DNA of 64,000 nt. Source: Ochromonas danica. Taxonomy: Eukaryota > Sar > Chrysophyceae > Chromulinales > Chromulinaceae. A program made the translations under genes and the position numbers. Below, in pieces: positions 44,367-54,299 of the stretch (position 1 is its first letter; every line of letters starts with the position of its first letter). The notes below the pieces were generated by a model. The model ran no database searches, was not told the origin of the DNA, and was given only the letters and a program-made list of their open reading frames with translations. Location: assembly GCA_015146655.1 (NCBI GenBank), contig VKHL01000047.1:1-64000 (forward strand). The letters run 5' to 3'.

Positions 44367-44709
44367 TGGATCTTAGACTATGTTTGATTGAAACAGGCAG
44401 GCAGGCAGGACTAATATAATCTCTCTCTCTCTTTCTCTCTCCGGAGTGGAGGTGGCAGATAGTAGAATAGCTGGAGTGGTGGGGAAGGAAGGGATTAGAA
44501 TGTGATTGATTCCCTTTTCCCTCCCAACACAAAAGCAGCAAAGGCACAAAGAAGCACAGCCAGAGAGGCGCTCACTGAGAGGAATTCGACCCAATCCAAA
44601 CCCAAGCCCAACTTCAACAACCAACGGTCATTTCCTCCCAGACCACAGACCACAGACCACAGGCCAGAGTCTATTTCTCCAGATCTGCTAACAAAAACAA
44701 TGAAAACAA
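44367..44709. other. Divergent region, RING E3 / 44710 gene
   Basis: Contains (TC)n at 44420-44440, (GCAG)n-like words near 44397 and repeated accacagacc words at 44641-44660. Nothing coding is supported; it should hold both promoters. Confidence 0.4.
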
Positions 44710-45249
44710 ATGGAAAATAACATCCCTCCTATCTTCAGGCCAGTTTCTCACACTAGAAATTCTATGCATTTTAATCGCATACCAAAGGGATATGTGATGA
44801 CACCCGAGGAGAAGGAGTAGAGAAGGTGATCCTTCACGGGATGATGTTCCTGTTTGGGAAGGTGAAGTCAGAACTAAAGCAGGTCTCATCCGTCGATATG
44901 GCCTACATAAGAACTGGTTTATTCGAATCCAAACAGATGTTTTGAAGGGTCAAGCCGTCCAGATTCTGTGGATAATATAGGTCTAACACGGATTGTCAGT
45001 ATCCTTTCGAAGAGAAAACGTGAGGCGAATGAGCTCTCTAGCGCCGAGTTGAAGGATCTTATCAACGAAGAAGCTGTCTTCAGTTCTATCCGCAGGCAGA
45101 AGCCATTTCCAGATGGGTTTGTGTCTTTACACAGTAGCACTATCCAACGCCTGAAGGCCAAAGGGCTAAAAGAGCTCGAAAAGGTCGAGGAGGAGCGCAG
45201 GAAAATGGACGAAGCACTTGCTTTGGTGCTAAACTCCCATAATGTCTGA
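44710..45249 (+). CDS. Unrecognised basic protein with disturbed reading frame
   Basis: Protein-like sequence runs from ATG 44710 (MENNIPPIFRPVSHTRNS, then RIPKGYV) through a second frame from about 44800 (SRDDVPVWEGEV, KAGLIRRYGLHKNWFIRIQT) and back to the first frame from about 44975 (LTRIVSILSKRKREANEL, then a Lys/Glu helix) to TGA at 45247-45249. The second change could be a 32-bp GT-AG intron (44949-44980), which rejoins the frame exactly. The first has no splice pair I can see and lies in an ACACCC/GGAG context. The composition is basic, about 175 residues. I do not recognise the family. An assembly indel is the simplest explanation. Confidence 0.4.
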
Positions 45250-45834
45250 AGTGGACGTGTGGAGTCGATTCAACATACAATTTGTACAACATGCTATATA
45301 GTTTGTAAATACTTTTGAATGCTCAGCTATCATACTTAATTTAACCAACATTTCACAGCCTTTCGAACAATTTATTTACTAGAAACGTTTCAAATGGATG
45401 AATTAGTGCCTCAATTGACGTACGCGACTTCTCTGCACAAATATTCTCGTACAAACATTACACATGAAGACACACAAAGAAAGTACATCAAAGGAATATG
45501 CTCATTTACTTACTTTCCAGGGTTGCCGCTTGGTTTGCCGCTCATCTTTTCCGCGCATCAGCCATGTCCTCATATAAAACATCAACGAAGCGCTTTGCTG
45601 TAGCTTCCTCACCAGTTGTTGTTGCTGTTGTGTTTAGTTGTTTGTGCAAAACACCAGCACACACACTGCAGCCCTGAAACGTGTTATAACCTCACTTTCA
45701 CTCCAATGCACGATGATTTCCAGCCGTGCTGTTGGAGTCATTCACTCATTACAAGAAGATCAAGAGAAGTACAGTTTGATTTATATTATCAAACATCAAT
45801 TATATTCATCATCACTATTGTACGGTAGATGATG
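45250..45834. other. Convergent intergenic region
   Basis: AT-rich 3' flank of the 44710 gene. Short plus-strand frames at 45394-45603 and 45616-45832 have no domain pattern and overlap each other. I see no gene. Confidence 0.4.
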
Positions 45835-45925
45835 GAAACAACAGCATAATACAAAACTGAGTTGAAACCCAGCTAGACCAAGAAGAGTAAGTCATCTGTC
45901 TCAAAAATACCCGTGCATCACAAGT

Positions 45926-46498
45926 CTATAGAGCAACAGCAGTCTCCACATACTTCCGTGTCCATTTCTCTACAAAGTCGTCTTTCCTCCAGCGACGCTG
46001 ACCCAAAATACGAAAGCATTTAACTTTAATACCATTATGACCCAAGCGCATCTTCCAGGGAGTGATGAGAGGAGCTAGACCAAGCTTATAGGCCCAGGCT
46101 GGAGCATCTGCAGTCACAATGAACTTTGCAGACTTGTCCTTCAACAAACCCACTGCGCCGTTTTTCTCATACTTGAAGGCAAAGCCTGCAATGAAGGCGA
46201 CGTCATAGAAGTTCTTCAAAATAGCAGGAGCATCCATCCACCACACAGGGAAGAAGAAGACATACTCATCTGCCCAAGACAGGAACTCACGAAAGTAGAT
46301 ACTCTGTGGGCTAGAGTCTATCTCAGCGACTGCTTCATTAAAGGAGAGATACGAGAGGGCCTTTGGATCGCGGTAGAGGTCGAGCACTTTGACCTCATAA
46401 CCTAAGCTCACTGCACGAGTCTCATAACGATGAGCTAGCTTGTGTGAGGTGCCCTTGGTGGAAGGGTGGGCGATGACAAGGAGAATTTTCTTGGCCAT
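45926..46498 (-). CDS. Flavodoxin-fold NAD(P)H oxidoreductase, copy A
   Basis: Intronless, 190 residues, the usual length for the Flavodoxin_2 family (KefF, MdaB, NQO-like). The FMN/FAD phosphate loop is near the N-terminus (ILLVIAHPSTKGTSHKL). LDLYRDPKALSY follows, then the substrate-side motif VFFFPVWWMDAPAILKNFYD and a later VTADAPAWAYKLG. These enzymes reduce quinones or nitro compounds with NAD(P)H. No targeting signal is visible. It is one arm of an inverted duplication; copy B is about 87 percent identical by eye. The promoter-proximal sequence is duplicated too, so both copies may respond to the same control. Confidence 0.85.
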   Translation of the reverse strand: MAKKILLVIAHPSTKGTSHKLAHRYETRAVSLGYEVKVLDLYRDPKALSYLSFNEAVAEIDSSPQSIYFREFLSWADEYVFFFPVWWMDAPAILKNFYDVAFIAGFAFKYEKNGAVGLLKDKSAKFIVTADAPAWAYKLGLAPLITPWKMRLGHNGIKVKCFRILGQRRWRKDDFVEKWTRKYVETAVAL

Positions 46499-46653
46499 GA
46501 CTGCACAATGTGTTGTTTTTGTTCTTTTATTACAGGTGATGATTTAATTATGAGCTTGAGATAGCAAGAACGAGAGAGCCTCTTCTTCAACATCTTCCAT
46601 CTTAACAATCTTATCTTTAGTGGCTGCTGCTCTAGACGATTGCTCGCGACTTT

Positions 46654-46734
46654 CATCCTGTGGTGCGATGAGAAGTTTCATCCTGCGGTGCAATGAGAAG
46701 TTTCTGAGGTTTCATCCCGTGGTGTGATGAGAAG
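46654..46734. repeat. 25-bp tandem repeat, three copies, in the duplication spacer
   Basis: Units start at 46654, 46679 and 46713 with consensus catcctgyggtgcratgaga plus agttt. The first two are adjacent; the third follows a 9-bp insert. The repeat lies between the divergent oxidoreductase genes and could be a regulatory array or a mark of the rearrangement. Confidence 0.8.
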
Positions 46735-47027
46735 AGATGGAAATAATAGTTCCATGGAATAAGGTGTGGATTCCAGTGTGCTCTCCCACTTCCTTGGTCT
46801 TTCACTGTCTTTTTTCGTCGTTCCTCTGGTTCCAGCACTTCGCATTCGCACAACAGGATGAAAGCCGTGAAGTTGAACAACACCAAACACTCACCACTGA
46901 GAACATTGCAGGGATGGGATGTGCTAAGAAGGTGGCTGGCTCTCTTGTAATCGCTCCCAGGATGCATTCCCAAACTCATAATTAAATCACTTGAAATAAA
47001 AGAACAAACACAACAGATTGTGCAATC

Positions 47028-47597
47028 ATGGCTAAGAAAATTCTCCTTGTCATCGCCCACCCTTCTGCACACGGCACCTCGCAGAAGCTAGCTCATCGTT
47101 ATGAGACTCGTGCAGTGAGTCTGGGCCATGAGGTCAAAGTGCTCGACCTCTATCGAGACCCCAAAGCTCTCTCCTATGTCGCCTTTGAAGAAGTCACTGA
47201 GATGGGCACTAACCCACAGGGGCTCTACTTTCGTGAGTTCCTGTCTTGGGCAGATGAGTATGTCTTCTTCTTCCCTGTGTGGTGGATGGAAGCTCCTGCT
47301 ATTCTGAAGAACTTCTATGACGTCTCTTTCATCGCAGGCTTTGCTTACAAGTATGAGAACAACTCTCCAGTGGGTCTATTGAAGGACAAGTCTGCAAAGT
47401 TCATTGTAACTGCAGACGGTCCAGCCTGGGCCTATAAGCTAGGTCTAGCTCCTCTCATCACTCCCTGGAAGATGCGCATGGGTCATAATGGTATCAAGAT
47501 CAAGTGCTTCCGTATTTTGGGTCAGCGTCGCTGGAGGAAAGACGACTTTGTAGAGAAATGGACACGAAAGTATGTGGAGACTGCTGTTGCTCTATAG
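47028..47597 (+). CDS. Flavodoxin-fold NAD(P)H oxidoreductase, copy B
   Basis: Intronless, 189 residues, one shorter than copy A. Motifs match copy A: ILLVIAHPSAHGTSQKLAH, LDLYRDPKALSY, FFPVWWMEAPAILKNFYD and an identical last 26 residues. Differences cluster at residues 51-66 (the region after ALSY) and in a few single positions. The gene is in opposite orientation to copy A with start codons facing away from a shared 529-bp region. Both copies are open, so both probably work. The high identity suggests recent duplication or gene conversion. Confidence 0.85.
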   Translation: MAKKILLVIAHPSAHGTSQKLAHRYETRAVSLGHEVKVLDLYRDPKALSYVAFEEVTEMGTNPQGLYFREFLSWADEYVFFFPVWWMEAPAILKNFYDVSFIAGFAYKYENNSPVGLLKDKSAKFIVTADGPAWAYKLGLAPLITPWKMRMGHNGIKIKCFRILGQRRWRKDDFVEKWTRKYVETAVAL

Positions 47598-47826
47598 TTG
47601 TATTGAGACAGATGACTTACTCTTCTCAGAATAGCTGGGGTTCTTTCAATTCTTTTTTGTATTGTGATATTGTTTCTACTAATTGTATAGATGTAAAGAT
47701 AAGTATTCGACGCACTTATCCTATTATGTCCTATTAAAAGTCATACCATACATGTCCTATATATACCATTTTCATTCCACGAATACATACAGATGTATAT
47801 CTCAAGACAACGTGCGAGAAGAACGA

Positions 47827-48864
47827 CTAGAATCCTTTCCATCCATTTTTAGTTGCAACGGCAAAGCGATTATTCCAATCACGGCAACCATATTCGTCAA
47901 CACAAGGATTACCGTATATACAAGAACAAGATTCCATGGCTCTCCCATCATCCTTTGGAAGTGGAGCTTGAGCCTTGGAAGCATCAGCTGCTGCTCTTTG
48001 GCGCATAATCTCTTGGTCTCGTTTTAATTGTTCGGCTTCTTGCTCAACATAAACATAATATGTTTCACTAACTTTTAATCCTTGATAGATTCCACGAGGA
48101 TTCTCTTCCACATACATACCTTCATATGCCTGATCGATATCTCTAGCGCGCTTTTCAGAGGGATTAAGAGAGGAAAGATGGATAAGACAGTTTGGCATGA
48201 CAAAGGACAGACAGTACACTTCATCCACGTTCTCTTGAGTGGTCGAACCATTGACAATGGGGAAGTCCTCATTATACTGCTCATAAAGCAGCTTCACCAT
48301 CCCATTATGTTCTTCAGGCTTATAAACTGGAATAGGGGGTTCGTTAATAGGGGTCTCGCTGGGTGTTGCCTCTGCTGGTTGGGCAGAAGATGAAGGATCA
48401 GAAGAAGAAGCGGGGATGGTGGTTGCGGCAGCAACAGCTGCGGGTATCGCTTCATTGGGGCTCTCTTGAATTAGTGGCTGGGAGGTGGGATCAGTTGTAG
48501 GACTGACTTGACTTCCCTCTGTCTTAGATACCTCGGGTAGTGGTTCAGTACCTTTGGTTGTATCGTCTGCAGTATTGGCCGTAGGAGGGGCTGTGGTTAC
48601 GACAGTCTCCGCTTCCTTCCCTTTCTTTACCCCAGCAATAGCTGGGAGCTTTCCATTTGGAGCATTTTTAGCCCCTTTGGGTGTATTAGAGGCTGTTTTG
48701 GCTGTGCTGGTTGATTTGACAGGAGGAAGAGTGACAGAGGCTGATGCAGGCTTCTCCCCTTTCCCCTGCCCCTGACCCTGCCCCTGTACCTGTCCTGTGG
48801 CCTTCGTTGGGCTTTTCGCATTGGCTCCATTACTCGCCTCACACTTAGCACAGTTCTTCTTCAT
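47827..48864 (-). CDS. Unrecognised protein with disordered N-terminus and Cys-rich C-terminus
   Basis: Intronless, 345 residues. Residues 1-190 are low complexity: Gly/Gln repeats, then Ala/Pro/Thr/Ser, starting MKKNCAKCEASNGANAK (a CxxC). From about residue 195 the sequence is ordered (VKLLYEQYNEDFPIVNG, EVYCLSFVMPNCLIHLSSL, RGIYQGLKVSETYYVYVEQE). A helix follows, then a conserved-looking end: CSCIYGNPCVDEYGCRDWNN and KNGWKGF. The four Cys there suggest disulfides or a metal site. No signal peptide or membrane span is visible. It may be a lineage-specific family; I cannot name it. Confidence 0.65.
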   Translation of the reverse strand: MKKNCAKCEASNGANAKSPTKATGQVQGQGQGQGKGEKPASASVTLPPVKSTSTAKTASNTPKGAKNAPNGKLPAIAGVKKGKEAETVVTTAPPTANTADDTTKGTEPLPEVSKTEGSQVSPTTDPTSQPLIQESPNEAIPAAVAAATTIPASSSDPSSSAQPAEATPSETPINEPPIPVYKPEEHNGMVKLLYEQYNEDFPIVNGSTTQENVDEVYCLSFVMPNCLIHLSSLNPSEKRARDIDQAYEGMYVEENPRGIYQGLKVSETYYVYVEQEAEQLKRDQEIMRQRAAADASKAQAPLPKDDGRAMESCSCIYGNPCVDEYGCRDWNNRFAVATKNGWKGF

Positions 48865-49252
48865 TTTTCATTAAAAAAACTGAAAGTTATACATATCCCA
48901 TGAATAATAAACTGAAATGGTGGAAACGGAAATGAGACGACGATGACCACGTTGGTGCAACCAAGCTGCCAGATCCCTAAATGATCAAAATCCCAAATGT
49001 CTAGTTTGCCAGCCAAAAAGGAGCTCCCTCTCTGGTCGGTTCATTCAGCAAACAATCCTTCCGTCGTCGTGGATTAGAAAAGTCTTTTGCTTTCCTCATC
49101 TTCTATTACTCTCATTCCATTATTATCATTGGATAATCTATATTTCAGTTTTGAAATTGTCAATTTTTTTTTCATTTCTCTCGAAAGTGAAAAAAAGAAA
49201 TAGTTGTGAAGAACTGAAAAAAGAAGAAAGAAGTGTAAAACTGAAGTATAGT
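48865..49252. other. Divergent promoter region, 48864 gene / GOSR1
   Basis: 388 bp. Contains ACTGAAA at 48879, 48911 and 49213 and the promoter-like word aaaatcccaaatgtctagtt (48984-49003). T-rich and A-rich tracts flank 49170. I see no gene. Confidence 0.4.
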
Positions 49253-49495
49253 ATGGATCTGTCGAACTCTTCCTGGGACTCTCTGCATAGACAAGCCAAG
49301 TCACTGGAGTCTCGCTTAGAGGTCAGTACACTGTACACTGTACACTGTCTGTGGTGCAGTAGTGTAGTAGTCTAGTCCCCTGCACTGTCACTCAATTGCT
49401 ACACACTGTCACTGTCTTCACTATCACTGTCTTCACTGACAGTAGTAGTGGTAGTAGACCTAGTCAGTCACTCAATTCACACACACACACACACA

Positions 49496-49527
<32 letters not shown>

Positions 49528-50573
49528 TTCTCTCAGTGGGTCTCACTCATTCTCTCTCTTAGGAGAGTGATAAGCCAATATCTCCTTCCTTGTCTTGTCT
49601 TATCTTGTCTCTCTATGTATACTACTTATCCTAATTTAATTTATCTTAATCATCATTGACAAATTGACTGACTGATCCATTGATTGATTGATTGAAATAT
49701 TAGAAAAAAGTGCAAAGTTATTCTTCTATTGCCCAAAGAATTAATGCTAACTTCCTCTATGACGAAGGTGGGTATGAAATAATAGATTTTCTTCCTTTTA
49801 CTTATCTCTCTCTCATGTCTTGTTTATAGAGAATCCTCTGGTTGAGAGTAATGACGAACAAAGCCTAGCTGTTGAGATTGAACATGATCTCGCTGAGGTA
49901 AGAATAGCCAGCCTAGCCTAGCCTATCCTATCCTATCCACACTATTCCTAACCTCACTGACAATGCTTTTGCCCCCTGCCCCTCCCCCTCCTCCTAGTTG
50001 TATGAATGCATTCAGAAGATGAGACAAGTGAGTGGAGGATCACTTACCAGTCAGCAAGAAGTTCTCATTAAGCGGTACTATGAAATCCACTTTGACTACA
50101 GTACTGAGTTTAAGAATACCTCGGTAATAATACCATACTTAATGTGATTGGTCATCATGCTCTTCCATGTGGCTTAATTCCTGTTGTTTTGTTCTTTGTG
50201 TGTTATATAATAGGCGACAGTGCAGCGAAAAAGAGAGAGTATGGAGTTAATGCAATCCTCTAGATCACTGCGCGGTGAACAATCTGATTCTTCTGTGGCG
50301 AAACTACTCAAAGAGAAGCTTAGTATAGCTGCTTCCATGCGCAGTATCAATGAAGTGATCAGCCAAGCTTTTGAAACCAAGAATACCTTGAGTAATCAAC
50401 GAGGATCTTTGACCAACAGCAGTGGTGGTTTGGGCTCTTTATCAAACTCTATGCCTGCCATAGGTAAACTCATTGATGGAATTCAAAAGAAGAAGTTCCG
50501 TGAATCACTTGTTGTGGCATTGGTTGTGGCTGTCTTGCTATGCTTCACGGTATGGTGGATTTTCTTGCGGTGA
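49253..50573 (+). CDS. GOSR1: Golgi Qb-SNARE GOSR1 (GS28/Gos1)
   Basis: Five exons: 49253-49321, 49704-49767, 49830-49897, 49998-50123 and 50214-50573, all GT-AG, giving 228 residues. The N-terminus SSWDSLHRQAKSLESRLE matches the GS28 Habc start. The SNARE motif lies at about residues 130-190 (RSINEVISQAFETKNTLSNQ). The sequence RKRESMEL precedes it. A C-terminal anchor (LVVALVVAVLLCFTVWWIFL) ends the protein, one residue before the stop, as expected for a tail-anchored SNARE. It acts in ER-Golgi and intra-Golgi fusion with SED5/YKT6-type partners. The first intron (382 bp) is filled with CACTGT, CA and TC repeats. Confidence 0.92.
49470..49560. repeat. CA and TC dinucleotide repeats in GOSR1 intron 1
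   Basis: (CA)n at about 49476-49495 runs into (TC)n to about 49545. Upstream, 49320-49440, the word cactgtc recurs about ten times. This makes the first intron unusually long and repetitive for this genome. Confidence 0.85.
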
Positions 50574-50830
50574 AGTGATAACGACAATGACACTGAGATT
50601 GACGAGAGATAGTTGTAGATGTACAATAGGAGGTAAAGCAGTGGGATGTGGCAAAACTGTTGTATGTAGTGTTCAGGTGTAGGGGCCTGGAGAGTAAGTA
50701 ATCCTATGACTTTTTTTGAAGGTTAGAGTGGAAAGAATCTGTGCACGAGATGTGCTTTACTATCTACGTGTATATTTACAATAAGCTAGCATATTCCCTA
50801 TAGACTAATCCAGTATGCAGTTGTTGCATC

Positions 50831-52632
50831 TCACCAACGCACACGATGACGAAGTGATCCAAAGGAGAAGTGTGACATGTCCCAGCCTGCTTCTATCAAG
50901 ATTGATTTAATCTCATCTCGATGAATTCTCTCAAACGCAAAACCTGCAGTGGTAAGATTCATTAACAATTTCTCATCTATTGTTGTATTAGAATCAGTCA
51001 TCTTGTGAAGATCTTGTAGAACTTTATGAATGACTATAAAGGCTTGAAAGAGATCAGTATGTCCTGCATCACGATGTAACAAGATATGAGGTAGAACTAC
51101 TTGTGAGACATGATGTCCTCTATCAATAGTACAATCTCGTTCAAAGATACCATCCAATAGAGAAGCATCTCGTATCTTCCATACTAACACAAAGCGTGCT
51201 TTCTCTTGATCTGCTAATGTAATACTATCCGCTAGAGAAAGAGTATCAATAGAACCGAGACTAGACCAAGATGTCAATACACGATCTCCAGGACGTGTTG
51301 ACACTAATAGATTCTCTACTTTGGCTAATCGACTTGGTCGAATGGCTTCCTTCACTACAGCACTAGTACTAGCAGTAGTGGTAGTCGTTGTAGTGGTAGT
51401 CGTTGTAGTAGTATTGTTACTTGTTCGATCAACAAGATGAGGTAAAATCTCTTTCAAAACAAGATTAACACGCTCAAAGTTTAACGTATGAAAGACCACA
51501 CTATAGAAACAAAAGACATATAATAAATATACACATCAACAGTTAGTTTTATCATAACAACAATAACAATGACAATGAGAATAACAATAACAATGACTCC
51601 TCACCTACGAATCTCATGATAGACACAAAACAAGTCTAATCCAATTAATAAACCAAAGACTATGACAACTTTACCATTAGAAGCATTCATTATTTTAGAT
51701 AATATCACTCCAAGAGATAATCCTAATAAATCAATAATAGCACTTTGTGCTTCACCTTTGGCTGTAACATCTCCTATATTATCAATATTCTTTGAAAATG
51801 ATTTATAAATAGTATTCCTTGTAGAAGAAGAAGTTAACATTGCCATTTGTTTACATGCTGTAGCACATGCTGCAGTAAGAAGGAAAGTAGTAGGTTTAAG
51901 ATAAGTAACAATTTCTAATAGATTCCCTGTACTATAGAGTAAAGCAGATCGAAATCTCCATTTCTTTGCATCAATATCAAATCTTCGACCAAACTTACTC
52001 GCCCAGACAATACGAGAGAACTTACCTAAGGCATCTTTTAATACCCAAGAGGTAGCAGCAGCTAACCCTATAGCTTGTTGTTGTTGTTGTTGTTGTTTGT
52101 TAGTGTGACGGAAGCCTAAGGCTAGTAGTAATGCTTGAGTACCAAAGACATTGGTAGTAGCACTAACAAGACGTTGTAAAGCTCTCCAAAAGGAGTATCG
52201 ATAATAGTCTGGACTAAGGTCACCAAAAGGAAAGAAACAATGTGCGAAGAAGTGATATAGTAGATGACGTGTGTTGGGGGAGGAGGAGGAGGAGGAGGAG
52301 GAGGAGGAGGAGACTAGGTGTGATAAGGGAGAAGACTCTTCAAATTGTTGTTTGTCAGTATTCCATCGCATATGTTGTTTACCACCATAGCTATCATATT
52401 GAATGAGATCTCTCTCAGGGATAGGTACTGAGGAGGTGGAGGAGGAGGTGGAGGAGGAGGAGGAGGAGGAGGTAGAGACTGAGCGGTGAAGGGAATTCAA
52501 AGGTTGCCTAGGCAATAAAGGCCAATAAGATAGCACAATAGGTAAGTAGAAGAGGAATAATAAGATAGTAGTCATAGGCCTTACAACCACTATCATCATA
52601 TACATCACAAGTAGACTACACTGACATACCAA
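50831..52632 (-). CDS. RUS-family (DUF647) protein
   Basis: Minus-strand exons 51605-52632 and 50831-51500 (104-bp intron) give 565 residues. A hydrophobic N-terminus (TTILLFLFYLPIVLS) is followed by Ser-rich tracts, suggesting a signal or plastid presequence. The DUF647 domain runs from about residue 125 to 350: FFPFGDLSPDYYRYSFWRAL, ATSWVLKDALGKFSRIVWAS, FDIDAKKWRFRSALLYSTGN and FSKNIDNIGDVTAKGEAQS. After the intron comes the family C-terminal part. Plant RUS proteins (Root UV-B sensitive) act in UV-B sensing and vitamin B6-linked auxin transport; RUS1 is plastidial. An exact RUS number cannot be assigned. Convergent with GOSR1. Confidence 0.88.
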
Positions 52633-52634
52633 GT

Positions 52635-52743
52635 CCAGACCTCCAAATAGCTAGATCTGGGTTTATAAGCCCACTCCAGACCTTCAAATAGCTAGATCTG
52701 GGTTTATAAGCCCACTCCAGACCTTCAAATAGCCAGATCTGGA
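52635..52743. repeat. 41-bp tandem repeat in a divergent promoter
   Basis: Units start at 52635, 52676 and 52717 (2.7 copies) with core ccaaatagctagatctgggt and taagcccact. The array starts three bases upstream of the RUS-family ATG and lies 128 bp before the next start codon. The first two copies differ by one or two bases. Confidence 0.93.
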
Positions 52744-52870
52744 TCTATTGCCCACCAATATGACGAAACTGTCACTTAGACCCTGTTGGGTGAGGAAAGC
52801 TTCATTGTGAAGAAAGAAAGAAGAAGAAGGAAAAAGAAAAACTGAAAGATACGAACGATCTTGAGAGGAC

Positions 52871-54087
52871 ATGAAGCAAACAGAACTGAAAGTTCACTTC
52901 AATGCGCCAGGGTTCAAGTCTCAAGAGATTGGCATCGCTCCTGCTATTGATGCCAGCCCTAGTAAACGAAAACCAGTCATAGAGAATGAGGTAAGAAGTA
53001 GACTAGGAATAATGATAAGGAACTGGTCTAGTCTAGTCTAGTCCATTCTAGTCCATTCTGGTCTAGTCTAGTCTACTACTATTATTACTGTCTTGCTAAC
53101 CATTTTTCTTTTCCTCTTTCTCACCTATGATGATGATGATGATGATGATGATATGATGATGATAACGATTCCTATTTGATTAGGATGTCCTACTAGATGA
53201 AAACTTGAAAGATTTAGATATTGGTACTCGTGCACGAAATCGTGCTTTTCAAGAACGACTTGATGAAATCTGGTCTTCTTCTACTAGTTGGGACAAAAGA
53301 CTTCAAAAAGAATCACAAGATGCTGTAGAGACTATTTTGAATATGAAAGATTCTTATCAAAGACATATTACTAACTTGACAACGAATCTCTTTGTTGAAG
53401 TTAATACAATCTTTGATAAATATGATCAAGAAAGATTACCATCTGAAATACAACGTCTTGATCATATTGATAATGATCTTAACATCTTCTTTAAAGAAAT
53501 TGTCCCTTCAACAATTGAAAAACAAAGTGGTGAAGTTAGTCGACAATTACGACGAGCTTATGAGAACTTTGATATCGAACAGAAGAAAGAAGAGAAAAGG
53601 TATCTTTGTATCTCTCTACCTTTACCCTATATCCTCTCAAGACTTAATATGCATTGATTGGTTTTACTTTAACAGGGAAAGGAAGCTGATTAAAAGAGCT
53701 GGAATGCACTTTCAAAAGACAGCTCAACGCTTTGAAGATGAGGATGGGTTTTCTTCATCCAGCTTCCATAACCTTGAAAGTGATGTAATATCACATGAAC
53801 GAGTTGCTGCAAGAATGCATTTAATGCGAAATGCTAGGGCAATAGGACAAACTGCTGATCTCTTGGATGTCTCTGAGAAAGAAAAGAGTACACGTGAAAG
53901 TGAAGATATCATTGTGCTTGATACTGTCATCGAGACACAACATTTGCTACAGGAAACTGTCTTAATGCATTTTGGTACCAAGGCAGACGAATTGCTGGTA
54001 TTCGATAAACTTGAAAGTCGTATGGCTCAGATAGAACAGAAGAAAGAGCGTGAAAAGGAAAAAGAGAATGGACAACAGCCTTCATAG
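52871..54087 (+). CDS. SF-assemblin-like coiled-coil protein
   Basis: Exons 52871-52990, 53184-53599 and 53676-54087 (GT-AG) give 315 residues. After a 35-residue head with Pro (VHFNAPGFKSQEIGIAPAID), almost all the chain is heptad-rich coiled coil: RNRAFQERLDEIWSSSTSWD, NLTTNLFVEVNTIFDKYD, ERLPSEIQRLDHIDNDLNIF. The length, head-plus-rod layout and even spacing resemble SF-assemblin/beta-giardin, which form striated fibres at flagellar roots. If so, the organism builds flagella at some stage. The call is by form, not by a diagnostic motif; another coiled-coil family is possible. Intron 1 contains (GAT)n and (TAGTC)n repeats. Confidence 0.6.
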
Positions 54088-54299
54088 TAACTAAATTAAA
54101 CTTAGTGGGGTAATTGTTGTAAACAGCAGGCACGTCAAAATTCTTTGTAAGTACGAGACCCATAATAATGGTGGGAGTAAGCTGTTGAATAGAATGCACC
54201 AGCTCGCCGCAATATGGGGTGAAAATGGGGAAGAGACCTGTCCACTTATGAAGCCTCTATTAGAGCCAGGGGTTGAAGGTGAAGTAGTATTTCGGATAT

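Larger units (their letters stand above)
45835..47680. repeat. Large inverted duplication carrying two oxidoreductase genes
   Basis: The left arm (about 45835-46556) and right arm (about 46970-47680) are inverted copies. They share the coding sequence, the immediate 5' flank (ctcataattaaatca ... taaaagaacaaa) and the 3' flank (gagacagatgacttactc, then tagctggg). The spacer of about 410 bp is unique. Arm ends are approximate. Confidence 0.85.

Noticed and set aside
44921-44935. TTCGAATCC resembling a tRNA B box
   Set aside because: No A box or acceptor stem at the right distance, and it lies in coding-like sequence.
45394-45832. Three overlapping short frames on the plus strand
   Set aside because: Weak composition, mutual overlap and no recognisable motifs.
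46654-46734. Possible CRISPR-like array
   Set aside because: Only three units, two without a spacer, in a eukaryotic context.
46653-47072. Minus-strand 139-codon frame over the oxidoreductase spacer
   Set aside because: It covers the 25-bp repeats and the promoter of copy B and starts inside that gene; probably chance.
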